This document shows positions 10,129-18,446 of a stretch of DNA of 45,851 nt, in pieces (position 1 is the stretch's first letter; every line of letters begins with the position of its first letter). This DNA is from an uncultured Collinsella sp. (GTDB lineage Bacteria > Actinomycetota > Coriobacteriia > Coriobacteriales > Coriobacteriaceae), in NCBI GenBank assembly GCA_905213265.1, contig CAJMHR010000014.1, forward strand, positions 1 through 45,851. Reading direction: 5' to 3'. Both the position numbers and the translations under genes were made by a program. The notes beneath the pieces are model-generated. The model had not been told where the DNA came from. It did not search any database and worked only from the letters and a program-made list of their open reading frames with translations.

Positions 10129-11727
10129 TTAGTTCTCCTCTGATCCAGAAACATCCGAATGGTGCTTGGCCATGAACTGCTGCTTGAAGTCGCCGATGAC
10201 GCGCAAGAGCTCAGCCTTGGTGTCATCATCGATCTTCTTGGCGCGAACCTTGTCGAGCAGCGAACCAAAGCCATTGTCCATGTACTCGATGAGCTCGGCA
10301 CGGAAGGGCAGCACGTCGGCGATCTCCAGGTCATCCAGGAAGCCCTCGTTGCCAGCGAACAGCGTAACGATCTGCTCGCCAACCTCAAACGGCTTGTAAC
10401 GCGGCTGCTTCAGGAGCTCGGTCATGCGAGCACCGTGGGTCAGCTGCTTCTGAGTAGCCTCGTCGAGGTCGGAGCCGAACTGCGTAAAGCCAGCGAGCTC
10501 CTGATAGGAAGCGAGGTCCAGACGGAGGTTGCCGGCGACCTGCTTCATGGCCTTGGTCTGCGCATCGCCACCGACGCGGGACACGGAGATACCCACGTCG
10601 ACTGCCGGGCGCTGACCCTGGAAGAAGAGCTCGGACTGCAGGTAGATCTGACCATCGGTAATGGAAATGACGTTGGTCGGAATGTAGGCCGAGACGTCGC
10701 CGTCCTGGGTCTCGATGATCGGCAGTGCCGTCATGGAGCCGTAACCGTTCTTCTTGGACATCTTGACGGCACGCTCGAGCAGACGAGAGTGCAGGTAGAA
10801 GATGTCGCCAGGATAGGCCTCGCGTCCGGGCGGACGATGCAGCGTCAGCGACATCTGACGGTAGGCCACAGCCTGCTTGGACAGGTCGTCGTAGATGACG
10901 AGCACGTGGCCGCCGGGGTTGGTCTCGCTGGCGGGCTTGCCGTCCTCGCCGTTGTACATGAAGAACTCGCCAATAGCGGCACCGGCCATAGGCGCGATGT
11001 ACTGCATAGGGGCGGAATCGGCAGCAGTGGCCGAAACGATGATGGTGTAGTCGAGCGCACCGTGCTGAGCGAGGGTCTCACGGATGTTGGCAACCGTGGA
11101 GGCCTTCTGGCCGATGGCGACATAGATGCAGACCATGCCCTTGCCGCGCTGGTTGAGGATAGCGTCGATGGCGATGGCGGTCTTACCGGTCTTACGGTCG
11201 CCGATGATGAGCTCACGCTGACCGCGGCCAATAGGCACCATGGAGTCGATAGCGAGCAGACCGGTCTGAACCGGCTCGCACACCGGGGTACGATCGATGA
11301 CGCCGGGAGCCTTGAACTCGATGGGGCGACGGTGCGTGGCGACGATGTCGCCCAGGCCGTCGATGGGCTGGCCGAGCGGATTGACGACGCGGCCGAGCAT
11401 GGCACGGCTCACGGGGATATCCATAATGCGGCCAGTGGTGCGGCACTCGTCGCCTTCCTTGATGGAGTCGACGGCACCAAACAGAACGGCGCCGACCTCG
11501 TCACGGTCAAGGTTCTGGGCAAGGCCGAAGACGGTCTCACCGGTATCGGAGCTCTTGAACTCCAGAAGCTCGCCTGCCATGGCGCTCTTGAGGCCGGAGA
11601 CGCGCGCGATGCCGTCGCCTACCTCATCGACCGTTGAAACCTCATGCGTATCGACCGTCGCGGAGAGGCTCGTGAGCTGCTCCTGCAGTTTCTTGGCGAT
11701 ATCCTGGGCATTGAGGGTTTCGGACAT
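10129..11727 (-). CDS. atpA: F-type ATP synthase alpha subunit
   Basis: Non-catalytic nucleotide-binding alpha subunit of F1, 532 residues. It has a Walker A motif GDRKTGKT, the conserved PGREAYPGDIFYLHSRLLER region, and a C-terminus extended by about 20 residues (GDFKQQFMAKHHSDVSGSEEN) compared with many bacterial alphas. The start is coupled to the atpH stop through TAATG, with GGAGGTG just upstream. Confidence 0.97.
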   Translation of the reverse strand: MSETLNAQDIAKKLQEQLTSLSATVDTHEVSTVDEVGDGIARVSGLKSAMAGELLEFKSSDTGETVFGLAQNLDRDEVGAVLFGAVDSIKEGDECRTTGRIMDIPVSRAMLGRVVNPLGQPIDGLGDIVATHRRPIEFKAPGVIDRTPVCEPVQTGLLAIDSMVPIGRGQRELIIGDRKTGKTAIAIDAILNQRGKGMVCIYVAIGQKASTVANIRETLAQHGALDYTIIVSATAADSAPMQYIAPMAGAAIGEFFMYNGEDGKPASETNPGGHVLVIYDDLSKQAVAYRQMSLTLHRPPGREAYPGDIFYLHSRLLERAVKMSKKNGYGSMTALPIIETQDGDVSAYIPTNVISITDGQIYLQSELFFQGQRPAVDVGISVSRVGGDAQTKAMKQVAGNLRLDLASYQELAGFTQFGSDLDEATQKQLTHGARMTELLKQPRYKPFEVGEQIVTLFAGNEGFLDDLEIADVLPFRAELIEYMDNGFGSLLDKVRAKKIDDDTKAELLRVIGDFKQQFMAKHHSDVSGSEEN

Positions 11728-12203
11728 TAGGCTTCACCTCCGTACGAATTAGCAGAGTTTGCGAGGGTCTCCTGCGCGATGCGCAGCTGCGTCTTGACGG
11801 AAATGTCACGACGCTCGCCGCGGGCCTCGAGCACCAGGCCGCCCACGATAGACGGGTCGACCTGCTCGATAAGGAATACCTTGCGGCCGAAGTCCTGCTC
11901 GCATTTCTTAGTGATGGTTTGACGCAGCTCGTCGTCGAGCGGGATCGCCGTGGTGACGGTCACGCCCACTACATCCTCGTCTTCCTCGGCAACATACTTA
12001 AAGGCAGCTGCCACCTTGGGAAGAAGGTCGAGCTGGTCGCGCTTGGACATGGTGTCGAGCACGGCGATGATCTCGGGGCTGGCAGAAGCCAAGCGCTCGA
12101 CCATCTCGAGGTCCTCGAACACATGGTTCTCGGCCTTGGCGGCTTCCAAAAGGGAACGCGCGTAGGTCTCGAGCACCTTGTCCTGATAGCGGCTAGTCGG
12201 CAT
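11727..12203 (-). CDS. atpH: F-type ATP synthase delta subunit
   Basis: Delta subunit, which ties F1 to the peripheral stalk. At 158 residues it is shorter than the usual 175-180. The N-terminal helical domain starts with RYQDKVLETYARSLLEAA, and the C-terminal signature region (LIEQVDPSIVGGLVLEARGER, conserved I-GG core) is present. The start overlaps the atpF end by 11 bases, and it is TAATG-coupled to atpA. Confidence 0.94.
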   Translation of the reverse strand: MPTSRYQDKVLETYARSLLEAAKAENHVFEDLEMVERLASASPEIIAVLDTMSKRDQLDLLPKVAAAFKYVAEEDEDVVGVTVTTAIPLDDELRQTITKKCEQDFGRKVFLIEQVDPSIVGGLVLEARGERRDISVKTQLRIAQETLANSANSYGGEA

Positions 12204-12795
12204 TCAGGCTACCTGCTTCCTGGATGTAGCGCTCGATGAGCTTCTTCTGCTCGGCATCGTCCTCGAGTGCCTCGCCCACGATCTTGGTGGCGACGGCAAC
12301 GGACAGGTCGGCGATGGAGCTCGCGGCACCGGCGTAGATGGACTTGCGCTCGTCCTCGACGGTCGTATGGGCCTTGGCGATAATCTCCTCGGCCTCCTTG
12401 TGAGCAGCCTCGATGATACGGGCACGCTCGGACTCGGCGTCCTTACGGGCCTCGAGAACGATGTCGGCAGCCTGACGACGGGCGTCGGTGACGATCGAGT
12501 CGGACTCAGCGCGCTTGGCGATAGCCTCCTGCTTGGTCTTCTCGGCCTCGTCGAGGCTCTCCTCGATCTTCTTGCCGCGCTCCTCCATGGTTTTCATGAT
12601 GCCCGGCAGGGCGACCTTGGCCAGCACGATCCAGATAATCAGGAAGGCGATAAGCGCCGGGATGAACTCCGCCATCTTAGGGATGAGGATGTCCGCACCG
12701 GCGGCGCCGTCCTCGGCGAACGCGGAAACCGGCATGAGCAGCGCGGCCGCGGACGCGGAGAGTGCGATCGCGCTCTTCTGGGATGAAAGATTCAT
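12193..12795 (-). CDS. atpF: F-type ATP synthase b subunit with N-terminal signal-like segment
   Basis: Peripheral-stalk b subunit, 200 residues, with a transmembrane anchor (about 38-60) and a long charged coiled coil. Before the anchor is an extra hydrophobic segment, residues 8-27, with the appearance of a cleavable signal peptide ending SAFA-ED. Most b subunits are about 160-175 residues and begin straight with the anchor. If cleaved, the mature protein would have an outside N-terminus followed by one membrane crossing, which is the correct topology for a b subunit. ATG 12795 has GGAG seven bases upstream. Confidence 0.93.
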   Translation of the reverse strand: MNLSSQKSAIALSASAAALLMPVSAFAEDGAAGADILIPKMAEFIPALIAFLIIWIVLAKVALPGIMKTMEERGKKIEESLDEAEKTKQEAIAKRAESDSIVTDARRQAADIVLEARKDAESERARIIEAAHKEAEEIIAKAHTTVEDERKSIYAGAASSIADLSVAVATKIVGEALEDDAEQKKLIERYIQEAGSLNAD

Positions 12796-12810
12796 ACTTG
12801 ACGCTCCGTG

Positions 12811-13005
12811 CTATTTAACGATCAGCGCGACAACGAAGCCGATCAGAGCCAGAGCCTCGCCGAAAGCGGAGCCCATGATGAAGACGGTGAACACGCGGCC
12901 CTGGACCTCAGGCTGACGGGCCATAGCACCCGTAGCACCCAGAGCAGACAGGCCGATAGCAAGACCAGCGCCGATAACACCGAGACCGTAACCGATAACT
13001 CCCAC
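12811..13005 (-). CDS. atpE: F-type ATP synthase c subunit
   Basis: Membrane-rotor c subunit, a helical hairpin of only 64 residues (usual length 70-85). Helix 1 carries the GxGxGxG-like packing motif (GLGVIGAGLAIGLSALGATGA), the loop is ARQPE, and helix 2 carries the ion-binding glutamate E50 in FGEALALIG. The residue after E50 is Ala rather than the Ser that helps bind Na+ in sodium-type rings, so protons are the likelier ion; this is inference. The start is GTG at 13005 with AAAGGAGG four bases upstream. Confidence 0.95.
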   Translation of the reverse strand: MGVIGYGLGVIGAGLAIGLSALGATGAMARQPEVQGRVFTVFIMGSAFGEALALIGFVVALIVK

Positions 13006-13129
13006 GATTCCTCCTTTGTCGTGCGTGTCTTATTTCACGCAGGATAACCTTTTTATAACTGCCGGGCTCCATGGGTACGGGCACCGGCGGTTTAACGAAT
13101 TGCCTTACCTTTAAGGCACGAACGGAAGA
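13006..13129 (-). other. atpB-atpE intergenic region with hairpins
   Basis: At 124 bp this is the only long gap in the atp operon. On the transcribed strand it can form a short GTGCCTTA-type hairpin just after atpB, a larger GCCGG/CCGGC hairpin, and a GCGTG/CACGC hairpin about 25 bases before the atpE start. None has a T-run, so none is a terminator. They could tune mRNA processing to give the extra c subunits a ring needs, as is known for other atp operons; no test of that is possible here. Confidence 0.45.
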
Positions 13130-13933
13130 CTACTCCTCCTCCGCGACCTCCTCTGCCTCGGAGACATACACGGCGGTAAGGACCGTGAAGACGTAAGCCT
13201 GGATGGCGCCGACCACAAGCTCGATCGCATAGATCAGGATGAGGATGGCAAGCCAGGCCAGCGAAGGCAGGGCGCCGACGGCGTGGGCCGCGGAAACCTG
13301 CTGAAGCAGCGGCTGCATGAACATGCTCGCCATGATGGCGAACGAGCCCATGACCACGTGTCCTGCGAACATGTTGCAGAACAGACGGACGGCAAGCGTG
13401 ATGAGGCGCAGGAAGGTCGAGAAAAGCTCGACGACCCACACGAGCACGTTCATCGGGAAGCTCACGCCCTGCGGGGCGAGGCTCTTGATGTAGCCGATCA
13501 CGCCGTGAGCCTTGCATCCGTAGTAGATGAAGTACACGAAGGCGAAAATGGCGAGTGCGGCGGTGGAGCCGATTGCGCCGGTGCCGGGCTTCATTCCCGG
13601 GATCAGGCCGATCATGTTATTGATCAGGATGAACAGGAAAAGCGAGCACAGGAACGGGAAGTGCTTCTTCCAGTTCTCACCCACGACACCCTTGCCGATA
13701 TCGTTCTCGACGTACTCGATGATGTACTCGAAACCGTTGACGAAGAAGCCCTTGGGAACCAGGGTCTGCTTCTTCTTGAACACGGCTAGGACGATCAGGA
13801 GCACGATCGTGGAGACGATCAGCCAAAACGAGTACTGCGTGATGCCGCAGCTCAGATCGCCCACGACAGGGGTGGAGCTGAACTCGCTGACCAGATGATT
13901 AATCTCATCAGGCAGCTTTTCAAAAATTTCCAC
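13130..13933 (-). CDS. atpB: F-type ATP synthase a subunit
   Basis: Membrane a subunit that forms the ion half-channels, 267 residues, with five or six membrane helices. The essential arginine is in the motif LITLAVRLFCNMFAGH, and the last helices carry IYAIELVVGAIQAYVFTVL, typical of the family. The start is GTG 13933, 3 bp after the upstream small membrane protein, behind AAAGGTAAG. Confidence 0.96.
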   Translation of the reverse strand: MEIFEKLPDEINHLVSEFSSTPVVGDLSCGITQYSFWLIVSTIVLLIVLAVFKKKQTLVPKGFFVNGFEYIIEYVENDIGKGVVGENWKKHFPFLCSLFLFILINNMIGLIPGMKPGTGAIGSTAALAIFAFVYFIYYGCKAHGVIGYIKSLAPQGVSFPMNVLVWVVELFSTFLRLITLAVRLFCNMFAGHVVMGSFAIMASMFMQPLLQQVSAAHAVGALPSLAWLAILILIYAIELVVGAIQAYVFTVLTAVYVSEAEEVAEEE

Positions 13934-13936
13934 GAC

Positions 13937-14248
13937 TTACCTTTCGACCTCATGAGGATCTCGCAGCGCCTTGGCGACGCGAACCGCGCAGGCGGCCATA
14001 AAGGCCACGAAGCCGATCGCCTCGCCCAGGAGGAACATGCGAAATGCCTCTCCGAACAACACAAACACAACCAAGGTAAAGACAAGCAACGCGATTGCCG
14101 AGACCGCGAGACTCACCATACCCTTGAGCATGTCCGCATTCTGCTTATCGTCAAGAACCGGCTTGAGCGTAAAGACAAAGGGAAGGAAGGCAATCGCGCC
14201 CGCGATGGCACCTGCAACGATAGCGAGCAGATCGGCTATCTGAAACAC
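13937..14248 (-). CDS. AtpI-like small membrane protein at the head of the atp operon
   Basis: 103-residue protein made up almost wholly of four hydrophobic segments, in the slot where AtpI or AtpZ genes lie in other atp operons. AtpI-type proteins help assemble the c-ring or handle Mg2+/Ca2+. There is no strong sequence motif, so the call rests on position, size and topology. GTG 14248 is preferred to the GTG at 14260 because GAGG lies six bases before it. Confidence 0.7.
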   Translation of the reverse strand: MFQIADLLAIVAGAIAGAIAFLPFVFTLKPVLDDKQNADMLKGMVSLAVSAIALLVFTLVVFVLFGEAFRMFLLGEAIGFVAFMAACAVRVAKALRDPHEVER

Positions 14249-14310
14249 TGGCGTCCTCACTTTCCTTTTTTATCGCCTCACAGGACAGTTCCCGCCAAAC
14301 ATTGGTGACT

Positions 14311-14338
14311 ATTGTACGAGCCAATCGCTAAAGTACAA
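14311..14338 (-). promoter_or_regulatory. probable sigma-70-type promoter of the atp operon
   Basis: On the minus strand TTGTAC (14333-14338) and TACAAT (14311-14316) are separated by 16 bases, about 60 bp before the first gene. The surrounding 14249-14530 gap holds nothing else I can name. Confidence 0.6.
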
Positions 14339-14530
14339 CCGAAAAAGCATCGGTTAATACGCACCTGTTCGTTTTCTTAAGACCTTCTTTATGCCGCAGG
14401 TACGGTAATACGTTTTTCTCGAACCCCTCAGCGCAAAACGTCCGTTAACAGGAGTGCGCGTGGACGTCTTTTGCTCGCCCGCGCGCACCATTTCTTCGTA
14501 TTTTCGACGTTAGCCGGTATGGCTCAGAGA

Positions 14531-15178
14531 TTACAGCGTGCCGTAGATGCGGTCGCCGGCGTCGCCGAGGCCGGGAACGATGTAGGCAGCCTCGTTGAGA
14601 TGGTCGTCGATGGCGCAGGTATAGATATGCACATCAGGATCCTTCTCAGTCAGCGACTTGAGGCCCTCGGGGGCCGCGACGATGCACAGCATGCGGATAT
14701 CCTTGACACCGCGCTCGCGCAGGTAGCTGATGGCCATCTCGGCCGAACCGCCCGTGGCGAGCATGGGGTCGACGACCAGGCAGATGCGCTGGTCGATATC
14801 CTTGGGCATCTTGCAGTAATACTCGTGCGGCTCGTGGGTGACCTCGTCGCGCTCCATGCCGATGTGGCCCACGCGAGCGGAGGGCACCAGGTCGAGGATA
14901 CCGTCGACCATGCCAAGGCCCGCACGCAGGATGGGCACGATGGCGAGTTTCTTGCCGGCAAGCTGTTTGAACGTGGCGGTAGTGATGGGGGTCTCGACCT
15001 CGACGTCTTCCATAGGCAGGTCGCGCATGGCCTCGTAGCCGTCAAAAAGCGCGAGTTCGCGCACGAGCTGACGGAACTGGTTGGTGCCGGTGTTTTTGTC
15101 GCGCAGGATCGACAGCTTGTGCTGGACGAGCGGATGATCGACAAGCGTCACACGGGACGCATCGTAGGTGACGGTCAT
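14531..15178 (-). CDS. upp: uracil phosphoribosyltransferase
   Basis: Pyrimidine salvage enzyme making UMP from uracil and PRPP, 215 residues. The PRPP-binding loop VVDPMLATGGSA and the C-terminal uracil-binding YIVPGLGDAGDR are clear. ATG 15178 gives the standard N-terminus (TVTYDASRVTLVDHPLV) and follows AAAGGGG; the reading frame extends upstream without support. It lies 124 bp after glpK. That gap has a small GCCTTG/CAAGGC hairpin followed by four T (around 15210-15229 on the minus strand), possibly a weak terminator or attenuator before upp. Confidence 0.96.
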   Translation of the reverse strand: MTVTYDASRVTLVDHPLVQHKLSILRDKNTGTNQFRQLVRELALFDGYEAMRDLPMEDVEVETPITTATFKQLAGKKLAIVPILRAGLGMVDGILDLVPSARVGHIGMERDEVTHEPHEYYCKMPKDIDQRICLVVDPMLATGGSAEMAISYLRERGVKDIRMLCIVAAPEGLKSLTEKDPDVHIYTCAIDDHLNEAAYIVPGLGDAGDRIYGTL

Positions 15179-15301
15179 GGGTTGATTGCCCCTTTCGTTG
15201 CAGCCGCAAAACGGCCTTGCTGACAAGGCGCGCAGCAATGTTGCCGCCGCACGCCATGCATAAGTTTAGCGGTTTGTTGTATCGGGCCGCCCATCGCAGC
15301 C

Positions 15302-16843
15302 CTACTGTGCGGTACTGAGCGAGCGCTTGACTGCATCACGCCAGCCCGCAAGGTTTTGCTCGCGACGCTCGGCGGACATATGGGGAAGGAAGGTCCTAAC
15401 GATCTGGGCATTTTGCTCCAGCTCTTCAAGGTCTTCCCAATAGCCGACGGCAAGACCCGCCAAGTACGCGGCACCGATTGCCGTGGTCTCCACCGTCTCG
15501 CATTGCAGCACGGGGATATCCAGCAGGTCGGCCTGGAATTGCATGATGAACTCGTTGCGTGAGGCGCCGCCATCGACGGACAGGCGCTCAATCGAAAGTC
15601 CCACGTCCTGCTCCATGGCGCGCAGCACGTCATAACTCTGGTAGGCCATGGACTCGCAGGCTGCACGCACAATGGTCGCGCGACTCGAGGCACCGGTCAG
15701 GCCGCACACGATACCGCGGGCACGCGGGTCCCACCAGGGAGCGCCCAGGCCAGCGAAGGCGGGGACGAAGTAGCAGCCCTCATTGTCGTTGATCGAAGCG
15801 GCGAGTTGCGCGGACTCGCTCACACTCGAGATGATGCCCATGTTGTTGCGCAGCCAGTTCATGGTTGAGCCGGCGGCAAAGATAGAACCCTCGAGCGCAT
15901 AGCTGATCTTGCCGTCCGCGGCGATACCGATCGTGGAGACCAGACCGTTCTTGGATTCGACGACCTCGTCGCCGGTGTTCATGAGCATAAAGCAACCCGT
16001 GCCATAGGTGTTTTTGGTCTGGCCGGGATGGAAGCAGCAGTGGCCGAACAGCGACGCCTGCTGATCGCCCGCCACGCCCATGATGGGCGGCATGTTGGTC
16101 ATGATGTCGCTCGCGACGCGGCCGTAGTCGCCCGAGCTCCAACGAACCTCGGGCATCATGGAACGTGGAACGTCAAAGAGCGCCAGCAGGTCGTCGTCCC
16201 AATCGAGCGTATGGATATTAAAGAGCGCCGTGCGGCTGGCATTGGTGTAGTCGGTGGCAAAGACCTGACTGCCGGTGAGGTTGTAGATGAGCCAGGTGTC
16301 GATGGTGCCGAACATGAGGTCGCCCGCCGCCGCGCTCTCACGCGCACCGTCGACGTTGTCGAGGATCCACTGCACCTTGGAAGCCGAGAAATACGGATCG
16401 AGTGTGAGTCCCGTGCGGGAGCGCACCAGCTCTTCTGCGCCCCGCTCGACCAGCTCGTCGATCAGAGGTGCGGTGCGACGGCATTGCCACACGATGGCGT
16501 TATAGATGGGTTGACCGCTTATGCGGTCCCACACCACCGTGGTCTCGCGCTGGTTGGAGATACCGATGGCGGCGATGCGGTCAGAATGGATGCCGCTCTT
16601 AAACTGGACCTCCATCATCACGCCGATCTGGCTGGCAAGCACCTCCATGGGGTCTTGCTCTATCCAACCGGGACGCGGGAAGCTGGTTTTGACGCTACGA
16701 CGCGCCTGCGCGACGATGCAGCCGTACTCGTCGACGATGGTCGCAAGTACCGAGGTGGTGCCGCAGTCGAGCGCCATGATGTAGGAACCGCCAAAGTTAA
16801 ACGAGGCATCTTCCATGCCCAGGTTGCCCAGATTCAACGACAT
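15302..16843 (-). CDS. glpK: glycerol kinase
   Basis: FGGY-family kinase that phosphorylates glycerol to glycerol 3-phosphate, 513 residues. Visible signatures include ALDCGTTS (phosphate 1 loop), GISNQRET, NAIVWQCRRT (Cys where most have Asp or Ser), YGTGCF, and the C-terminal DGGASRNEF and ETTAIGAAYLAG. The first 20 residues before the core are an extension; the start ATG 16843 follows AAAGGTG and lies 13 bp after the YrdC-family gene, so they are co-transcribed. No glycerol facilitator or glpD lies nearby. Confidence 0.95.
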   Translation of the reverse strand: MSLNLGNLGMEDASFNFGGSYIMALDCGTTSVLATIVDEYGCIVAQARRSVKTSFPRPGWIEQDPMEVLASQIGVMMEVQFKSGIHSDRIAAIGISNQRETTVVWDRISGQPIYNAIVWQCRRTAPLIDELVERGAEELVRSRTGLTLDPYFSASKVQWILDNVDGARESAAAGDLMFGTIDTWLIYNLTGSQVFATDYTNASRTALFNIHTLDWDDDLLALFDVPRSMMPEVRWSSGDYGRVASDIMTNMPPIMGVAGDQQASLFGHCCFHPGQTKNTYGTGCFMLMNTGDEVVESKNGLVSTIGIAADGKISYALEGSIFAAGSTMNWLRNNMGIISSVSESAQLAASINDNEGCYFVPAFAGLGAPWWDPRARGIVCGLTGASSRATIVRAACESMAYQSYDVLRAMEQDVGLSIERLSVDGGASRNEFIMQFQADLLDIPVLQCETVETTAIGAAYLAGLAVGYWEDLEELEQNAQIVRTFLPHMSAERREQNLAGWRDAVKRSLSTAQ

Positions 16844-16856
16844 CGCTTACACCTTT

Positions 16857-17600
16857 CTATTGCATCGGGTCGGACAGGACCCGTTCGATCTCTGATGCGG
16901 GAAGTGCGCCTTGGCGCAGGATCTGGAGCCCGCCATGCTGGAACGACACGATGGTCGAGGCGTCGCGACACGGGGTCTCGCCGGCGTCGACGGCAACATC
17001 GACCCCCTCCAGGATGCGACCTTCGACGGCGGCAAAGCTTGCCGGCGAGGGCGCGCCGTGTGTGTTGGCGCTCGTGCAGGCAAGGGGACTGCCGCAGGCG
17101 CGGATGAGCGCTTGGACCACGGGAGAGGCCGAAGCGCGCAGGGCCACGGTGTCGTCGGCAGCACGCATAAAGGTCGGCACGCAGGGAGCCGCCTTGACCA
17201 CGATAGTCAGGGCTCCCGGCCAGCATCGTCGCGCAAGTACGCGGGCATCTTCCGGGATATCCACGCCATAGCGGTCGAGCGCCTCGACGCCATCGACCAG
17301 CCAGGCGACCGTTTGGGTGAGTTCACGTTGCTTGAGAGTGAAGATGCGTCGATAGCCGGTGCCGAGCGCAGGGGCTGCGGCACCGTTGACGGCAGCCTGC
17401 GGATCGCGCGGCCACGATGGGAATTCGCTTGTATCTTGGGGCACGGCGTCCGAGAAGGCGTTGACTGCCACGGCGACACCGTAGACGGTCTCGGTCGGAA
17501 TCAAGGCCAGGCCGCCGCGGCCGAGCACCTCGGCTGTGCGCTCGACGGCAAGCCGATGCGGCTCGCGCGTTCCCTCGTATACCCGATAGACCGTCTGCAT
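16857..17600 (-). CDS. YrdC/Sua5-family L-threonylcarbamoyladenylate synthase
   Basis: Predicted to make threonylcarbamoyl-AMP from threonine, bicarbonate and ATP for the universal t6A tRNA modification. The 247-residue protein has the YrdC fold signatures: IPTETVYGVAVAV near the start, a KxR pair in TLKQRELTQ, RRCWPGALTIVVKA and CTSANTHG (the SxN motif). About 30 extra residues, rich in Pro and Ala, lie between the first motif and KxR. There is no Sua5 C-terminal domain. ATG 17600 follows AAGGGG. It leads the operon with glpK. Confidence 0.9.
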   Translation of the reverse strand: MQTVYRVYEGTREPHRLAVERTAEVLGRGGLALIPTETVYGVAVAVNAFSDAVPQDTSEFPSWPRDPQAAVNGAAAPALGTGYRRIFTLKQRELTQTVAWLVDGVEALDRYGVDIPEDARVLARRCWPGALTIVVKAAPCVPTFMRAADDTVALRASASPVVQALIRACGSPLACTSANTHGAPSPASFAAVEGRILEGVDVAVDAGETPCRDASTIVSFQHGGLQILRQGALPASEIERVLSDPMQ

Positions 17601-17734
17601 GTGTATGCCAGCCCCTTACGCTCCGGTGCAAGTTTGTTTACTGTGGGGCATTCTCGCACGAAACGTTCAACCTATTTGCCCAGAGCGCATGTTGGTTTGG
17701 TGAGCGGCTCTAGTAGTCGGTGAAAGTGAGGGGG

Positions 17735-18181
17735 TTATTGGACTGCGACGAACTTCTTTGGCCTGCCGGCGTGGCGTTCTTGGGCGGCGTAGCGCTCGAT
17801 GCTGTCTATCGTTATCATCCGACGGCCGTCGACGAGTTCAACATCGAGCTTTCCGGCTTTGACCAGAGCGGTAATCCGCGGAGCGGAGACTTTGAGGTCC
17901 AGCGCTGCGTCTTTAAATGTTCGGCACGCCGCTTCCCGAGCGTCCTCGTGGTCGATTTCGACTGAAAGGGCCACGACCTCGGCCGAGCGTTCGTACCCTG
18001 CCGGAGTCAAACCGTTGTTGAGGTCGTCGGCCAAAAACGCCATCAGTGCCTCGGTGGCATGGGCAATCGCTTCTTCGCGCGTATCGCCATCGGCAAAGGC
18101 GCCGGGAATCTGCGGGAAACTGGCGCAGTAACCGTCGTCTTCTTTTATGAGAACGCAGTCATAGGTAAATCGCTGCCTCAT
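17735..18181 (-). CDS. hicB: HicB-family antitoxin
   Basis: 148-residue antitoxin with an N-terminal HicB partial RNase-H-like fold (about residues 1-65: YDCVLIKEDDGYCASFPQIPG, then the DTREEAIAHATEAL helix) and a C-terminal DNA-binding region (about 90-140: LKVSAPRITALVKAGK) that resembles a helix-turn-helix. It should neutralise HicA and repress the operon. ATG 18181 has a perfect GGAGG four bases upstream. The gene follows hicA by 11 bp, in the common toxin-first order. Confidence 0.9.
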   Translation of the reverse strand: MRQRFTYDCVLIKEDDGYCASFPQIPGAFADGDTREEAIAHATEALMAFLADDLNNGLTPAGYERSAEVVALSVEIDHEDAREAACRTFKDAALDLKVSAPRITALVKAGKLDVELVDGRRMITIDSIERYAAQERHAGRPKKFVAVQ

Positions 18182-18192
18182 TTTGCCTCCAA

Positions 18193-18378
18193 CTACCATT
18201 CAGCTTGGCGACGAATACTTGCCCACGTGCCCTTCTTTGGTCGATCACCACCAGAGCCGTTCACGGTGACAACACGGTCACCAGAAACATACTTAGCATG
18301 ACTACCGACTTGCGCGACCTTCACGAATCCATCGTGCTTGAGTAGGGCAATGATTTCCCGAAAGGTAGGAGGTTGCAT
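18193..18378 (-). CDS. hicA: HicA-family mRNA interferase toxin
   Basis: 61-residue toxin with the double-stranded RNA-binding-like HicA fold. The core TFREIIALLKHDGF, the catalytic-His motif GSHAKY and the C-terminal KKGTWASIRRQAEW fit the family closely. It is expected to cleave mRNA when HicB is lost. The start ATG 18378 has GAGG eight bases upstream. The only visible promoter sits in an AT-rich palindrome just before it. Confidence 0.92.
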   Translation of the reverse strand: MQPPTFREIIALLKHDGFVKVAQVGSHAKYVSGDRVVTVNGSGGDRPKKGTWASIRRQAEW

Positions 18379-18402
18379 GGGCCGACCTCTTTCAGCCGTC
18401 CT

Positions 18403-18424
18403 AATTATAAACTACTTTATAATT
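18403..18424 (-). promoter_or_regulatory. hicAB promoter overlapping a palindromic operator
   Basis: A 22-bp dyad with perfect 9-bp arms (AATTATAAA, four bases, TTTATAATT) lies 25 bp before hicA. Its arm contains TATAAT on the minus strand, with TTAGCA 17 bases upstream as a possible -35. HicB proteins repress their own operon, so this is the likely binding site. Confidence 0.65.
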
Positions 18425-18446
18425 TTTGCTAACCAGTTAATAAATA

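Noticed and set aside
10159..11637. 492-codon plus-strand frame
   Set aside because: Antisense to atpA, which is certain.
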